In this document: piece after piece, positions 37,256 to 49,400 of the stretch
Position numbering within the stretch: position 1 is the stretch's first letter
Layout: every line of letters begins with the position of its first letter
Assembly: GCF_000208745.1 (NCBI RefSeq)
Contig: NC_030850.1
Coordinates: 16,932,689-16,996,688, forward strand
Source: Theobroma cacao
Taxonomy: Eukaryota > Streptophyta > Magnoliopsida > Malvales > Malvaceae
Direction of reading: 5' to 3'
Length of the DNA stretch: 64,000 nucleotides
Made by a program: the position numbers and the translations under genes
Notes under the pieces: model-generated
Told to the model about the DNA's origin: nothing
Database searches by the model: none
Seen by the model: the letters and a program-made list of their open reading frames with translations, nothing else

Positions 37256-37944
37256 CAAACTCCCACCACATTTATGAAGGTTGGAAGACTTTGAAACACA
37301 ACTCCAAGAGAAGATTTTAGCTCAAATCGTTCAATACTCTTTGTACTCATTTTCTAGCATTTAAGTTTTCCATTGTATCATTTATTGAACCTTAATTACT
37401 TATTCTTTTTTTCAACAAACATTGTACTTAACCTATTTTTCAACCTTTAAGAGGCATTCTAGCTGTATTAAAATTTCTTTCATTGTATGGACTTGAGTGG
37501 TTATATCTTAACCAATTGAAAATGTAGTATTTGAGTGGTTATACCTTAACCAAGATAAAAGGTAGCGTGGTTGTGTTTTAATCATAAAAAGATATTATAT
37601 TGAAAGGTTGTGCTTGATCCACAAAGGGCATTGTATTAAATCTTTTTCAATAGTGAATTTTAAACTCCTTAGTAAATTTAAGGGAGAGGACGTAGGTAAG
37701 GAGGTCGAACCTTTAAAAAATTATTGTGTTGATTTTTCTCTCCCACTTTTTAATTTCATTTATGTTTGCAACCTTTCTTATTTGATAAGAAATCAACTTT
37801 TTTGTTTTCTCTCGAAAAGGGGATTTGACTTGAAGGAATTTTGCTTTCTTGAAATCGAAAAGAAATTTTCAAAAATTTAAAATATTCCAAATCCCCCCCC
37901 CCCCCTGTTGGATATATCCATATTGAGCTTATTGCACTAACAAT

Positions 37945-37956
37945 TCGTATTAAAGT
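37945..37956 (+). promoter_or_regulatory. Primer-binding site of SIRE-1 (decayed)
   Basis: TCGTATTAAAGT, followed by TAGGG, lies two bases after the LTR end and aligns with TGGTATCAGAGC; differences are mostly C-to-T and G-to-A. Confidence 0.7.
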
Positions 37957-38059
37957 TAGGGCTCAATTTTGCAAGTCTAACAACCTTAAGTGATCCAAAA
38001 GCAATGCTCGACACATCAAGATGGATATCACTGCAACCGTTCTTGGTGAATGACATTCA

Positions 38060-41000
38060 ATCCAAAGACCTTTAATGTTTTCAAGTATAAACTATCCATA
38101 TTGGAAAAAGAGAATGGAGATGTTCATTCAATCCATGGATCTTGAGGTTTGGAATGTCATCTTGGATGGTCCCCATGTCCCTTATAAGGAAGTAGATGGA
38201 AAGATTATTGTTAAAACTAAGAGAGAGTGAGATGATAAAGAAAAGAAATTGATACAAACAATTGTAAGGCATAAAACACTCTTCTATGCTCCCTCAGTGC
38301 TAGTGAGTTCAACAAGGTAGCAATGTGTGAAACTGCAAAACAAATTTGAGACACCTTAGAAACCACATATATAGGAACAAATCAAGTTAAAGAATCCAAA
38401 GTAGGATTACTTACACATGAGTATGAGTTATTTAGAATGAAAGAGGGTGAAGCTATAAACCAAATTTTTGAGAGATTCACAAATATAGTTGGTGGATTAA
38501 AGACCCTAGGAAAACTTTCTAAATTTTCAACTAGTTAAAAAGATACTTTATAGCTTACCAAAATCATGGAAACCAAAAGTAATAGCCATAGAGGAAGCAA
38601 GAAACGTAAACAACTTTAAACTAAAAGAACTCATAAGATATTTAGTCACCTATGAAATGACCCTAAAACATGAAAGTGAGAGAGATGATGAAAGGAAAGA
38701 GGACACCAAGAAAAAAAGGGCATTGCATTAAAATCCATAATTGTAAAAGAAGAGAGAAGCATGAGAGATGATAATAAGGAAGATGAAGAAATAGCCTTGC
38801 TAAATAGAAAATTTGGCAAATTTATGAGAAAAAACTATATAAGTAGGAGACCCCTTATGAGAGATATGCCCAAGGGAGAACATAACAAGGATCACTTGAT
38901 ATGTTATAAGTATAGAAAATCAGGACACACTAAGTATGAGTGCCCAAACAAGAAGAGCACCTCAAAGAGCTTCAAGAAAGCAATGGTTGCCATAAGGAGT
39001 AATAGTGATGATTCTCAAGATGAAAAAGAAGATGAAGCTGCCAACCTTTGTTTCATGGTACTTGAAGACTCCAAGGTACGCTCTACTTTCTATGATTCTA
39101 GCTCATGTGCTTTTGATGAGAACTTATATTCATTTGATAAATTCCAAGATGCATATGATGATCTAGTATTTGAATTTGAAGAAAAGACATTGAAATATAA
39201 AAATGTCATATCCAAACTTAAAGTAGAAAATGAGTTTTTCATCAAAACAAAGATAGAGCTAGAAAGCATAGGATTTGGAAATTGAGAGAAATGAGTTAAA
39301 AAAGAAAAATGAGAACTTGCATGATTCATTTTCTAAATTTCACATGAGTCAACAAAAATTGAATAACATTCTAGAAACACAAAGAGCATTCTTTGATAAA
39401 GAAGGATTAGGTTATGATGGTACTTAAAAAGAAACTCATTTAATGAATTTCTTTATCAAAGAAAATGAAAAACTTAGCCCATTCACTAGATGAATTTGTT
39501 GTCATAAAGTAGAACATTCCATCAATCTTGTCCTTTGAAAATCTCTACATATAGAGGAAAAGTTTTCAAGAGAGTATTGATTCCAAAAGGAACCAAACTT
39601 TTACATGGCAAAACAGTTAAATTGCAAAGGGTTCCAAAAAGACCTAAAAGCACTAACTCATATGGACCCAAGAAAGTTTGGGTACCAAAGTCAAAGTTTC
39701 GAAATTTCTCTTTGTAGGCTGAACACACATGCTTGAAGTCAAGGGCACAAGAAAAAGGAATGCAGTACCTTGATAGTGGATGCTCTAGACACATGACTGG
39801 AAACAAAGAGTCATTCAAAGAATTAAAACCAAAAAATGGATGAAATGTGACCCTTAGAGATGACTCAAAAAGTCACATAGAAGGTATTAGTACAATAAGT
39901 AAAGATTCCTCATCTTAAATTGAAAACATTTTATTTGTAAATGGTCTTAAACATAATTTGTTAAGTGTTAGTAAACTATATGATAGAGGTTTTAGAGTAA
40001 TATTTGAAGCATTGTTTTGCCATGCTGTTGACATTAAAATAAACAAAATCTTATTTGTAAGAAGTCTCAAGGTAATTTCTATGGCTAATAAATCTAGAAG
40101 ATTTATGCTCAAGTAATGTACGTTTTATGGCTAATAAAAATGAAGATAATTGGCTATAGCATAGAAAACTTGGACATGCAAGCATGCACACAATTTCAAA
40201 ATTATCTTTTCCAGATCTACTAAAAGGACTACCTAAATTGAACTTTGAAAATGATAGACTTTGTAATGCATGTGCCAAGGGCAAACATAGAAAACGCTCT
40301 TTTAAATCCAAGAATGAAGTTACAACCTTTAGGTCATTGCAATTACTTCATCTAGATCTTTTTGGACCAATTGGAACCATTAGTTTGGGAGGAAAATCTT
40401 ATGGCTTTGTGATTGTAGATGACTATACTAGGTACACTTCAGTATTATTTTTAGCAACAAAAGATAGAGGACTTAAATGCTTTAACTAACTTTTGTAAGA
40501 AGATTGAAAATGAAAAAGGATATACAATAACTAGTGTTAGAAGTGACCACAAAAAAGAATTTGAAAACATAGGCTTTAGGGAATTATGCAATGAGAAAGG
40601 ATATAGTCATAATTTTTTAGCTTCTAGAACTTCACAACAAAATGGAGTAGCTGAGAGTAGAAATAGAACACTAGAAAAAATGGCTAGAACTATGTTGTGT
40701 GAAAACAACTTACCTAGGTACTTTTGGGCTGAAGCTATTAACATATCATGCTACATTATAAATAGCGTAATGGTGATGCCAATTTTAAAGAAAACACCCT
40801 ATGTGTTATACAATGGTAAAAAGCCTAACATTGTATATTTTCATGCATTTGATTACAAATGTTTTATGCTAAACAATGGAAATGAGAATCTAGGAAAATT
40901 TAATGCTAAAAAAGATGAAGGAATCTTTATAAGATACTCTTTAACTTCTAAAGCATATAGAGTTGTTAATGAAAGAACATTAGTTGTTGAAGAGCCAATA

Positions 41001-42836
41001 CATGTGTTATTTGATGATTCTGATCCACCTCCTAAAAAGGAAGATTTTGATGATGATTTGGTATCCTTCAAAAGCAAATTGAAGAACTTGATCTCAATCA
41101 AGAAGGATCAAAACAAAATGAAGAAGCATCACATTGAAAAGAGCAACAAATTAAGTAAGTCATTGAAGAAAAGGAGCCTAGTTACCCAATGGCGAGGAAG
41201 AAAGTTGATGAAAGCAAAATCATTGGTGATCCTACCCATGGGGTAAAAACTATAGCTAAAATTAAAAATGTTTGTGAGTGTGTTGCTTTCATTTCTCAAA
41301 TTGAACCTAAAAACATTGATGGAACATTAGAGATAACTATCGAATACTAGCCATGTAAGAAAAATTAAATCAATTTGAGAGATGTCAACTATGAGAATTA
41401 GTTCATAGACCAAATGATTATCCAATTGCATGGACTAAAAGGGTTTTTAGGAACAAAATGGATGAAAATGGAGCAATAACTAGAAACAAAACTAAGTTAG
41501 CTGCTAAAGGATATAGTTAAGAGGAAGGAATAGATTATGATGAGACTTATGCTTCAATAGCTAGACTAAAAGCAATTAAAATGCTCTTAGCCTTTCCATG
41601 CTATATGAACTTTAAGCTATATCAAATGGATGTTAAGAGTGCTTTTCTCAATGGCTTAATTAATGAAAAAGTCTATGTTCAACAACCTCCCGGCTTTGAA
41701 AGTCCAACTTTTCCAAATCATGTTTTTAGATTAAGAAAGGCTTTGTATGGTTTAAAGCAAGCTCTTAGAGCTTGGTTTGAAACATTGTCAAAATTCTTAA
41801 TCAAAAATGATCTTAATAGAGGAAAGGTTGATAAAACTCGTTTCATCAAAAGTAAGGACAAAGATATTTTAATTGTGTAAGTTTATGTTAATGATATTAT
41901 TTTTGGTGCTACTAATAAACTTCTTTGTCAAGAGTTTGCTAAAACTATGCAAGGAGAATTTGAGATGAGAATGATGGATGAACTAAACTAATTCCTTAAA
42001 CTGCAAATAAAATAAAAGAAAAATGGAACATTTATAAGCCAAGCCAAGTACACTGATGATATGCTCAAAAAGTTTGGCATGGAAAGCACAAGAACATACC
42101 ATAATCCCATGAACACCTGAAGAATGCTTAACAAGGATAAAAAAGGTACACCCGTTAATCAAAAGCTCTATAGATCCATAATTGGTTCTTTGCTTTATCT
42201 TACCGCTAATAGATCGAACATAAGTTTTAGCGTAGGACTATGTACTAGATTTCAATCTCCTAGAGAACCACACTTAAGTGTTGTCAAAAGAATTTTAGAT
42301 ATTTGAAAGACACATCTAATTTAGGAATATGGTATCCAAGGAGTTTCATTTTTATTTCCACTCATATTTGGATGATGATTTTGGTGGATGCAAAATAAAT
42401 AGAAAGAGCACATTCGGTACATATCAATTCTTAGGTAGTATGTTGATCTCATGGTTCTCAAAGAAACAAAATAATGTAGCTCAATCTACTACTGAGGCTG
42501 AATATGTGGCTATCAAAAGTTGTTGTGCTCAAGTGCAATGGATGAAGCAACAATTAGATGATTATGGACTAGATATGAAAGAATTCCAATTAAATGTGAT
42601 CACACTGGTGCCATAAATATTACAAAGAATCCCATTCATCACTCTCGAACAAAACACATAAAGATAAGACACCATTTCATTAGAGACCATGTTAAGAAAA
42701 AGGACATTATTCTTGAATACGTAGGTATAAAAGATCAACTAGCTGACATATTTACTAAACCACTTGATAGAAACCAATTTTGCAAGATAAGGAGTGAATT
42801 AGGTCTCATGAATCCACCTTACATAAGAAGAATTTG
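38060..42836 (+). pseudogene. SIRE-1 gag-pol (broken)
   Basis: Copia polyprotein with many stops. Gag runs from about 38060 (YPYWKKRMEMFIQSMD) to 39290 with a zinc knuckle at 38902-38943 whose second Cys is Tyr (CYKYRKSGHTKYEC). Protease shows DSGCSRHMTG near 39775. GAG-pre-integrase and integrase span about 40150-41240, with the catalytic Asp in LLHLDLFGP, a second Asp in RSDHKKEFE and Glu in VAESRNRTLE all kept. Reverse transcriptase spans about 41390-42300, but the YVDD box reads YVND (41884-41895). RNase H follows (STTEAEYVAIKSC), and the protein ends after LADIFTKPLDRNQFCK at 42836. Damage is scattered, so this copy is inactive. Confidence 0.9.
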
Positions 42837-43279
42837 AAAGCTTGTTTAGTATGATAAACATTGCTGTAAAATGTTGAATATATGAAGCATGTATAGTTAT
42901 ACTTATTACTCAAGTCATATATGCCTTAAGGAAAATATTTGTGGTAAAATTTGCATGATAATTGACTTTTGTTAAACATGCAAAAACTGGCATGTCTTTG
43001 TGAAATTGATATGAATGCTAATCATTCACTCATATACACATTCATGTGCATTTATGCCATGGCCATCAAATTCCTAAGGTATGTGGAAAAGTTGTCGAGG
43101 AAACAAATTTTCTTTCAAAACTCATGATTTAATTTCAAAAACTCACTTGCACTGGCTTTAGACAAGTTTTCAAACTGTTTTCAAACAAAAATTTCACATT
43201 ATTTTGAATGAATAACATGCTTGGACGAAATCATAGATTTTTAGAAACGAAAAATCATTCTTTGAAGGCTATAGAGGTT

Positions 43280-43539
43280 CATGTATCAATACAGTCCCCC
43301 ATGTATTGATACATTCAAGAACATGTATCGATAGATCACCAAATTTATTGATACAATTCATCCAGTAGCCAAAATTAAAATCTTGTGATAATTATATTGA
43401 TACATAGTCATATGTATCAATACATGCAAGAACATGTATCAATAGATCATCAAATCTATCGATACATTTTTTCTAGTAGCAAAAAATAAAATTTTTTACC
43501 ACGAATGCATCGATACATGTGCCCGTGTATCGATACACC
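43280..43539. repeat. Internal TGTATCGATACA array after SIRE-1 pol
   Basis: Eight or so words of the same family as in the LTR (ATGTATCAATACA, ATGTATTGATACAT, ATGTATCGATAGAT, CTATCGATACAT, GTGTATCGATACAC), between the pol stop and the extra ORF. The surrounding sequence is not a copy of the LTR; only the words are shared. Confidence 0.85.
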
Positions 43540-43883
43540 ACTCCTTTTAAAGCTTTTGTTGTGTCATTTTCACCTATCTCACAACTTAAACATTCAAATT
43601 CTCTCAACCTCAATCATTTTAATGTGATTTTTGCTCACTTTTGCACTGATTAAAATATTTCTAGAGTGTTTTCATATGTCAAAAAACCATTTTTCCTCCT
43701 TAAAACATCAAATTTCACCTAAAATCGCAAAATCTCTTTTTGAAACCCTAGATTTGAATTTTTTCAAATTTGAAGGTTTAATCGGTTCTTTTGGTCCAAA
43801 TTACATGGATTAAAAGTGTTCTTAAATCTCCATCATTTCCATCGATTGTTTTTCCTAAAAAACTCCCCAAAATAAAAAAATCC

Positions 43884-45025
43884 AATGGCTTCTTGATCTA
43901 AACAGACCAAGCACATTGCTTCTCGCTAATGGGACTCAAACTAGGGTGATGCCTCTGCCTCCCAACCACCACTATTGGCACCACGCCACGACAAGCCATC
44001 ATTCAAGTGAAATTTCTCTCACTTGTCTCTAGAGCTTAAGTTTGAGAAAGATTATGCCGAACAGGATGTCAAGCTAAGCAAGGTAATTGACTTTAACTGT
44101 CTTGAGTGCATTAATTTGCCATATATTGATAACTTTTGAGAAATAGGTTGGTATAGGTACCTATCCATGAATTGTAAATATTATGCCAATTCAGTTCGAG
44201 TGTTCTATTTCAATACCACTGCCAAATTTCAAGATTATGAAGGCAATGAACCTGTAGAACACATAGATAGGTTTGTCACTTTTGTCATGGGAAAGATAAT
44301 TATGGTAGCTGAACACACCCTAGACTCAGTTTTAGACTTTTATGTCCATTAAGGGGATAGGGATTATGTCGAGGGGTATTAATGAATGAAATCCTATCCA
44401 TCGTTTACATTTACCACCATGCTAGTGAAAAAGTATCACTAAAGTCAAATGCCTATAATTTTATGACCATATCCTTCACCTCACTCTATTTCATACTTTT
44501 CGCCCTCACAACACAAATTATTCCATTATAAAGAATGGGATTTCTTGTTTTTTTTTATCACATAAAGTTTCAAGATCACGTTAATTTGTCCAAATTTATC
44601 CTTGATGACATGTTGAAAATCATCAATAAGTCTAGAAAAACACTACTTTAATGAATGACCATTAGCACTATCATTGATTCAGTGGGCACTCTCTTAAGTG
44701 TGTTCCACCTAAACCACATGCCATGCACACCACAATCATTGAGCATGCCATAAACAAGCTCAATTTTATGTATGTCAATAATTCTTGGGTGCATACGGAA
44801 ACAGTCAATGAGCTTGAAATAGTTGGGGATAAGATGAATGATGTGGCCCATGCTGAACCTAGTGTAGCCCCTAGTGCCGATCTTAATATGAACCCTAGTG
44901 TGGCTCCTAGCTACCCATCTATGTCTACTATCTTAGACTCTGAGCAGGCCTTTACTCTATTGTTATCATATGTGGAATCTATGGATGCTCATGTGGTTAG
45001 CAAGTTAGACACTTTGGAGGCCTAG
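43884..45025 (+). pseudogene. Decayed extra ORF between pol and 3' LTR of SIRE-1
   Basis: From an ATG at 43884 several frames, broken by stops, read a protein-like sequence: CKYYANSVRVFYFNTTAKF, then FVTFVMGKIIMVAEHTLDS (44170-44350), and a Pro/Ser-rich tail (AEPSVAPSADLNMNPSVAP) at 44850-44920. The first part resembles the so-called putative plant transposon protein domain found in many plant LTR elements (a structure such as YPNLVREFYAN..VKGV). Sireviruses often carry an env-like ORF at this place. The assignment is tentative; the ORF is certainly not functional here. Confidence 0.5.
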
Positions 45026-45724
45026 AACTGCGAGCTATTACATTGCCAGCAACTTTTTGAGGAGCCATATAGGGCTCATTTTCCACCATCGTCTTGATTT
45101 CCTCACAGGGGACACAACTTTTTTTTTGGCATTTCCTTACTTTTTGGATTAAATGGCCATTTTCTCATACCATTTTAATCATGCTTGTTCATTTTAGTTG
45201 TTGTGTGTCTTGCTACTTTTGAACTTTTGGCATTGTATTAAAAGGTCATTGACGGTCGATTTTGGATTGTTTACCATTTTTTGCTTGATTCTGCTTTTAG
45301 ACTCTTTTTTTTTTTTGTTAATAGTCATATCTCATTTTTGCTAAACTTCTGTAATTTTAATCTTTGATCTTTATATATTTGTTGTAATTTAGCCTTTTTC
45401 TAGACACAATTCTTACTTAATTCACAATTCCAAATCCGATCCGCTTTCCTTTTCACGTTTCACTTTCTTTTTTATATAACAAAAAGGGAAAAATGGATTT
45501 AACAAGCAAAAATTTCATAAGTTTTTTTTTAAAATGGCCAAATCATTTCTAAAGCTAAAAATTCTTAAAAAGTCTTAAAATTTAGGGGGAGCATAAATTA
45601 AGGAGGAGGATTCAAACTAAAAGATAATTAAAAAAATCTACACACAATTTTCAAATCCTTAAAATTTCAAGGGAGTCTATTTTCAAAAAGTTTGTACAAA
45701 TTTTGTTCGATGTTTTGACATATC

Positions 45725-45737
45725 AAAAAGGGGAGAT
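45725..45737 (+). promoter_or_regulatory. Polypurine tract of SIRE-1
   Basis: AAAAAGGGGAGAT abuts the 3' LTR. A second purine-rich stretch (TTTAGGGGGAGCA) lies about 140 bp upstream, as seen in sireviruses that have several tracts. Confidence 0.8.
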
Positions 45738-45909
45738 TGTTAGCTCTATAGCTTTCAAATTGATCCCATATTTTGAAATGACAAAAGAAAATGAACAAAA
45801 TTTTATTTTAGTCTTGACATATCATGTCTAGACATCCTTTAGCACTTTCAAATGAGTTTGAGAAGAAGAACAATGAAAAAGGACTTTGAAAATGCTTTCT
45901 AGTTTAAAT

Positions 45910-46313
45910 CTATCGATACATGTTCTTCATGTATCGATACATTTGGACAAGTATCGATAGACATTGAAATCTATCGATACATATTCTTGAGAAAAGTCAA
46001 TATTCACAAAGTCAAATTCAATCTATCGATACATTCTCAAAATGTATCGATAGAAATTCAACAGAATGCTCATTGCCTCAAAAGTATCGATGCATTAATC
46101 AAATGTATCGATACATATTCAACATAATGTTCATTGCCTCAAAAATATCGATACATTAGCAAAGGTATCGATACATTTCCAACAAAATGTTCAAGCCCTT
46201 GTAGCCCAATTCAAAAGTATCGATACAACCCAAAATGTATCGATACATTTTAGCGGGAATTTAAAAATAAAAACAACAATGTATCGATACTTCCACACAT
46301 GTATCAATACATT
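45910..46313. repeat. Palindromic-word array TGTATCGATACA in SIRE-1 3' LTR
   Basis: Fourteen words in 400 bp, about twelve with an exact TATCGATA core. Typical context is AAATGTATCGATACATTT. Words often come in pairs 12-20 bp apart. Confidence 0.92.
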
Positions 46314-46397
46314 ATGACCGTTAGATCCTAAAATGAAGAGAAAAACAATTATTTTCACATTAAATGCATCTTTAACCACCTCAGAAGTTTCAGTAAC

Positions 46398-46405
46398 TAT
46401 AAATA
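46398..46405 (+). promoter_or_regulatory. TATA box of SIRE-1 3' LTR
   Basis: TATAAATA in AACTATAAATACAAGG, same position as in the 5' LTR. Confidence 0.75.
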
Positions 46406-49400
46406 CAAGGTCCAACCACATTTATGAAGGTTGGAAGACTTTAAAACACAACTCCAAGAAAAGATTCAGTTCAAATCATTTAATACTCTTTGTATTCCTC
46501 TTTTAGCATTTAAGTTTTCCATTGTATCATTTATTGAGCCTTCATTACTTATTCTTTTCCTCACCACACATTATACTTAACTAGCTACTAAGTCTTTAAG
46601 AGGCATTCCAATTGCATTTAAATTTTTTTCATTGTATTCACTTGAGTGGTTATATCTTTACCAATTGAAATGGTAGTATTTAAGTGGTTATACCTTAACC
46701 AAGATAAAAGGTTGAGTGGTTGTACTTTAACCATAAAAAGGCATTGTATTGAAAGGTTGTGCTTAATTCACAAAAGACATTATATTGAATCTTTTTCAAT
46801 AGTGAATTTTAAACTCCTTAGTAAATCTAAAGGAGAGAACGTAGGCAAGGAGGTTGAACTTGTATAAAAACTATTGTGTTGATTTTTCTCTCTCACTCTT
46901 TAATTTCATTTATGTTTTTAACCTCTCTTATTTGATAAGAAATCAACTCTCTTGTTTTCTTTTAAAAAGGGGATTTGACTTGAAGAAACTTTACTTTCTT
47001 GAAATTGAAAAGAAATTTTCAAATATTTAAAATATTCTAATTCTCCCCCTTTTGGAAATATCCATATTGAGCTTATTGCACAAACAAAAGTCATACCTAA
47101 ACATGAGTTAGTAAAAAGGCTACTTAAAAGCATACTAAAAAGCAGGAAACCTATAGTAACTACCATTTGAGAAGTCAAGGACCTCAATGTAATCACTCTT
47201 GATGAGATATGTAGTTCACTTTTCACTCATGAGCTGAAAATAAAGAAAGAATAAGAAGAAGAAAAAAAACAGGCAAAGGAGAAAAAGAAAAGTCTTGCAT
47301 TGAAGGTGAGCTCACTTGAAGGAGAATTGAAAAACCTCATAAGTGATCATGATAAAGAGCTAGCCATGATTGCTAGAAGATTCAAAAAGCTTATAGGACA
47401 AAGAGGCAGAAGGTTTGGAAAAAGAAATCAAAGAAAATATCGAGGCTCTTCATGGACAAACAAATATAATAATGATTCCAACAAAAAGGATTAAATGGTA
47501 TATTTTGAATGCAAAAAACTAAGCTACTTTAGATTCCAATGTCTATTGGTCAAGGAGGAATCTTCAAAGAAAACTAGGAAGCCAAAAAAGGCAATGGTGG
47601 TTGTAACTTGGTCAAATAGTGACTCTTTTAGCTCGAAAGGTGAGAAAGAGAAAATGAAAAAAAGAGCCAGTTTCTCTTGATGGCCAAGGATGAAGAACCT
47701 GAGGTAACATCTAGCTTATGCGAATTTCATTTTATGATTTTCAAGATGAGTATGATTGTCTATATGCTGAATTTGAAAAGCTTGCTTTAAAGTATAAAGT
47801 TTTGAAGAAAAAAACCATGTCTTTAGAAGATGTATTAGAGAAATTAAGTATGACTTTAAATATATTTTTAATTAAAGAAACATACTTCAAATTAAGCTCG
47901 AGCATTCCAAAACAGATTTTGAACTTTAGAAGTTGGAACTAGAAAGTAACAATGAAGGCTTACAAAAGGCATTGAATGAGAATGTTGTTATCAAGATTTC
48001 AATGGAAGAGAGCTTAAAAATGAAATTGAACAAAGAATGAAAACCAAAAAGAAATGCCGCTTTTAGAATGAAAAATTATGCATCCTCATATCATTGTTAT
48101 GTATGTGGTAAAAGAGGTCATCTCTTTTATGATTGCTATCATAAGGGACATAACCTACCCAAAACCAAATTGGTTTAAGTGCCTAAAGGTTCATATGTGC
48201 TTATTAACCTCCAAAAACCCATCAAAGTATGGGTACCTTTAAAAAAGAACTGAAAAATTATTTTGTAGGTTGAGCAAGAGCAAAAGAAACAATGTTTAAA
48301 GGCTCAACCAAAGGAGAGGCAACCTTGGCACTTGGACAGTGGTTGCTTAAATAATATGATCAAAAATGAAGGATTATTTCTGAAGTTAATAGAAAGAAAA
48401 ATGGAAGTGTTTATTTTAATGATGACTTCAAAGGTATCATCCTAGGAATTGGAACCATTAGTAACACTTCTTAAACTCAAATCAAGCATGTTTTATTTGT
48501 TAAAAGTTTAAAGCATAATTTGTTGAGCATTAGTTAACTTTGTGACAAGGGATTTAGAGTTTGCTTTAATTTTTGTGGATGCCAAGTTGTAGAAATTGAC
48601 ACTAATAGATTAGTATTCATTGTCAAAAGAATTGAGAATATGTATGTGAATTTTCTTGACAAGATTGATTTTAAAAATGAATTTTGTCTTATGGTCAATG
48701 ATGTATGTGATAGTTTGTTGTGGCATAGAAGACTAGGACATGCTAAATGCATACCATTTTAAAACTCTTAAGAAAAGACTTGGTTATTAGACTTCCAAAG
48801 ATTTCATTTGAAAACGTTAAGATTTGTGATGCATGTCAATTTAGAAAACTAGTTAGGAGTTCTTTCAAATCAAAGAAAGTGATTTCAGCTTCGAAACCAC
48901 TTGCATTATTGCATGTTAACTTGTTTGGACCTATTAATGTTGTAAGTATGGGAGGCAAGTCAGATGGCTTTGTTATTGTTGATGATTATTTAAGGTATAC
49001 TTGGATATATTTTCTTACTCACAAAGATGATGCATTACCTACTTTTGTTAATTATTGTAAAAAGACACAAAATGACAAAGGGTTTTCCATTATTAGTGTT
49101 AGAAGTGACCATGGTGGTGAATTTGAAAGTGATGATTTTGAAATATTTTACAATGAAAACGACTCTGATCATAATTTTTTCAACTCCTAGAACTCCAAAA
49201 CAAACTAGAGTGGTGGAAAGGAACAATAAAACCTTAAAGGAAATGGCAAGAACAATGCTTTGTGAAAACAATTTGCCAAAATATTTTTGGGTTGAAGTTG
49301 TAAATACAACAACTTATATTTTAAATAGAGATTCCATTATACCTATGATTTCAAAAACGCCTTATGAGCTTTACAAAGGAAGAAAATAAAATATTTCACA

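Larger units (their letters stand above)
36543..37942 (+). repeat. SIRE-1 5' LTR
   Basis: 1400 bp; pairs with 45738-47086. It is slightly longer, partly because of a C14 run at about 37894-37905 that is CCCCC in the 3' LTR. Order: TG end, palindromic-word array (36716-37165), TATA box at 37248, leader, CA end. Many CpG in the words have become CpA or TpG here. Confidence 0.92.
36543..47086 (+). mobile_element. SIRE-1: complete sirevirus-like Ty1-copia element
   Basis: A 10.5-kb element with 5' LTR 36543-37942 and 3' LTR 45738-47086, both starting TGTTAGCTCTATAGC and ending TTATTGCAC(T/A)AACA. An exact 5-bp duplication AAAGT flanks it (36538-36542 and 47087-47091). Between the LTRs: primer site, broken gag-pol, a palindromic-word array, a decayed extra ORF after pol, and a polypurine tract. 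Long LTRs, gag with zinc knuckle, and an extra ORF between pol and the 3' LTR fit the sirevirus lineage. It lies inside the gag of SIRE-2A in the same orientation. All coding parts are defective. Confidence 0.92.
45738..47086 (+). repeat. SIRE-1 3' LTR
   Basis: 1349 bp; same layout as the 5' LTR, with the word array at 45910-46313, TATAAATA at 46398-46405, and the terminus CACAAACA. CpG in the words are far better kept than in the 5' LTR. Confidence 0.92.

Noticed and set aside
45910..46313. CRISPR-like array of short repeats
   Set aside because: Plant nuclear DNA; the words lie inside an LTR, spacing is irregular and spacers are conserved between the two LTRs.
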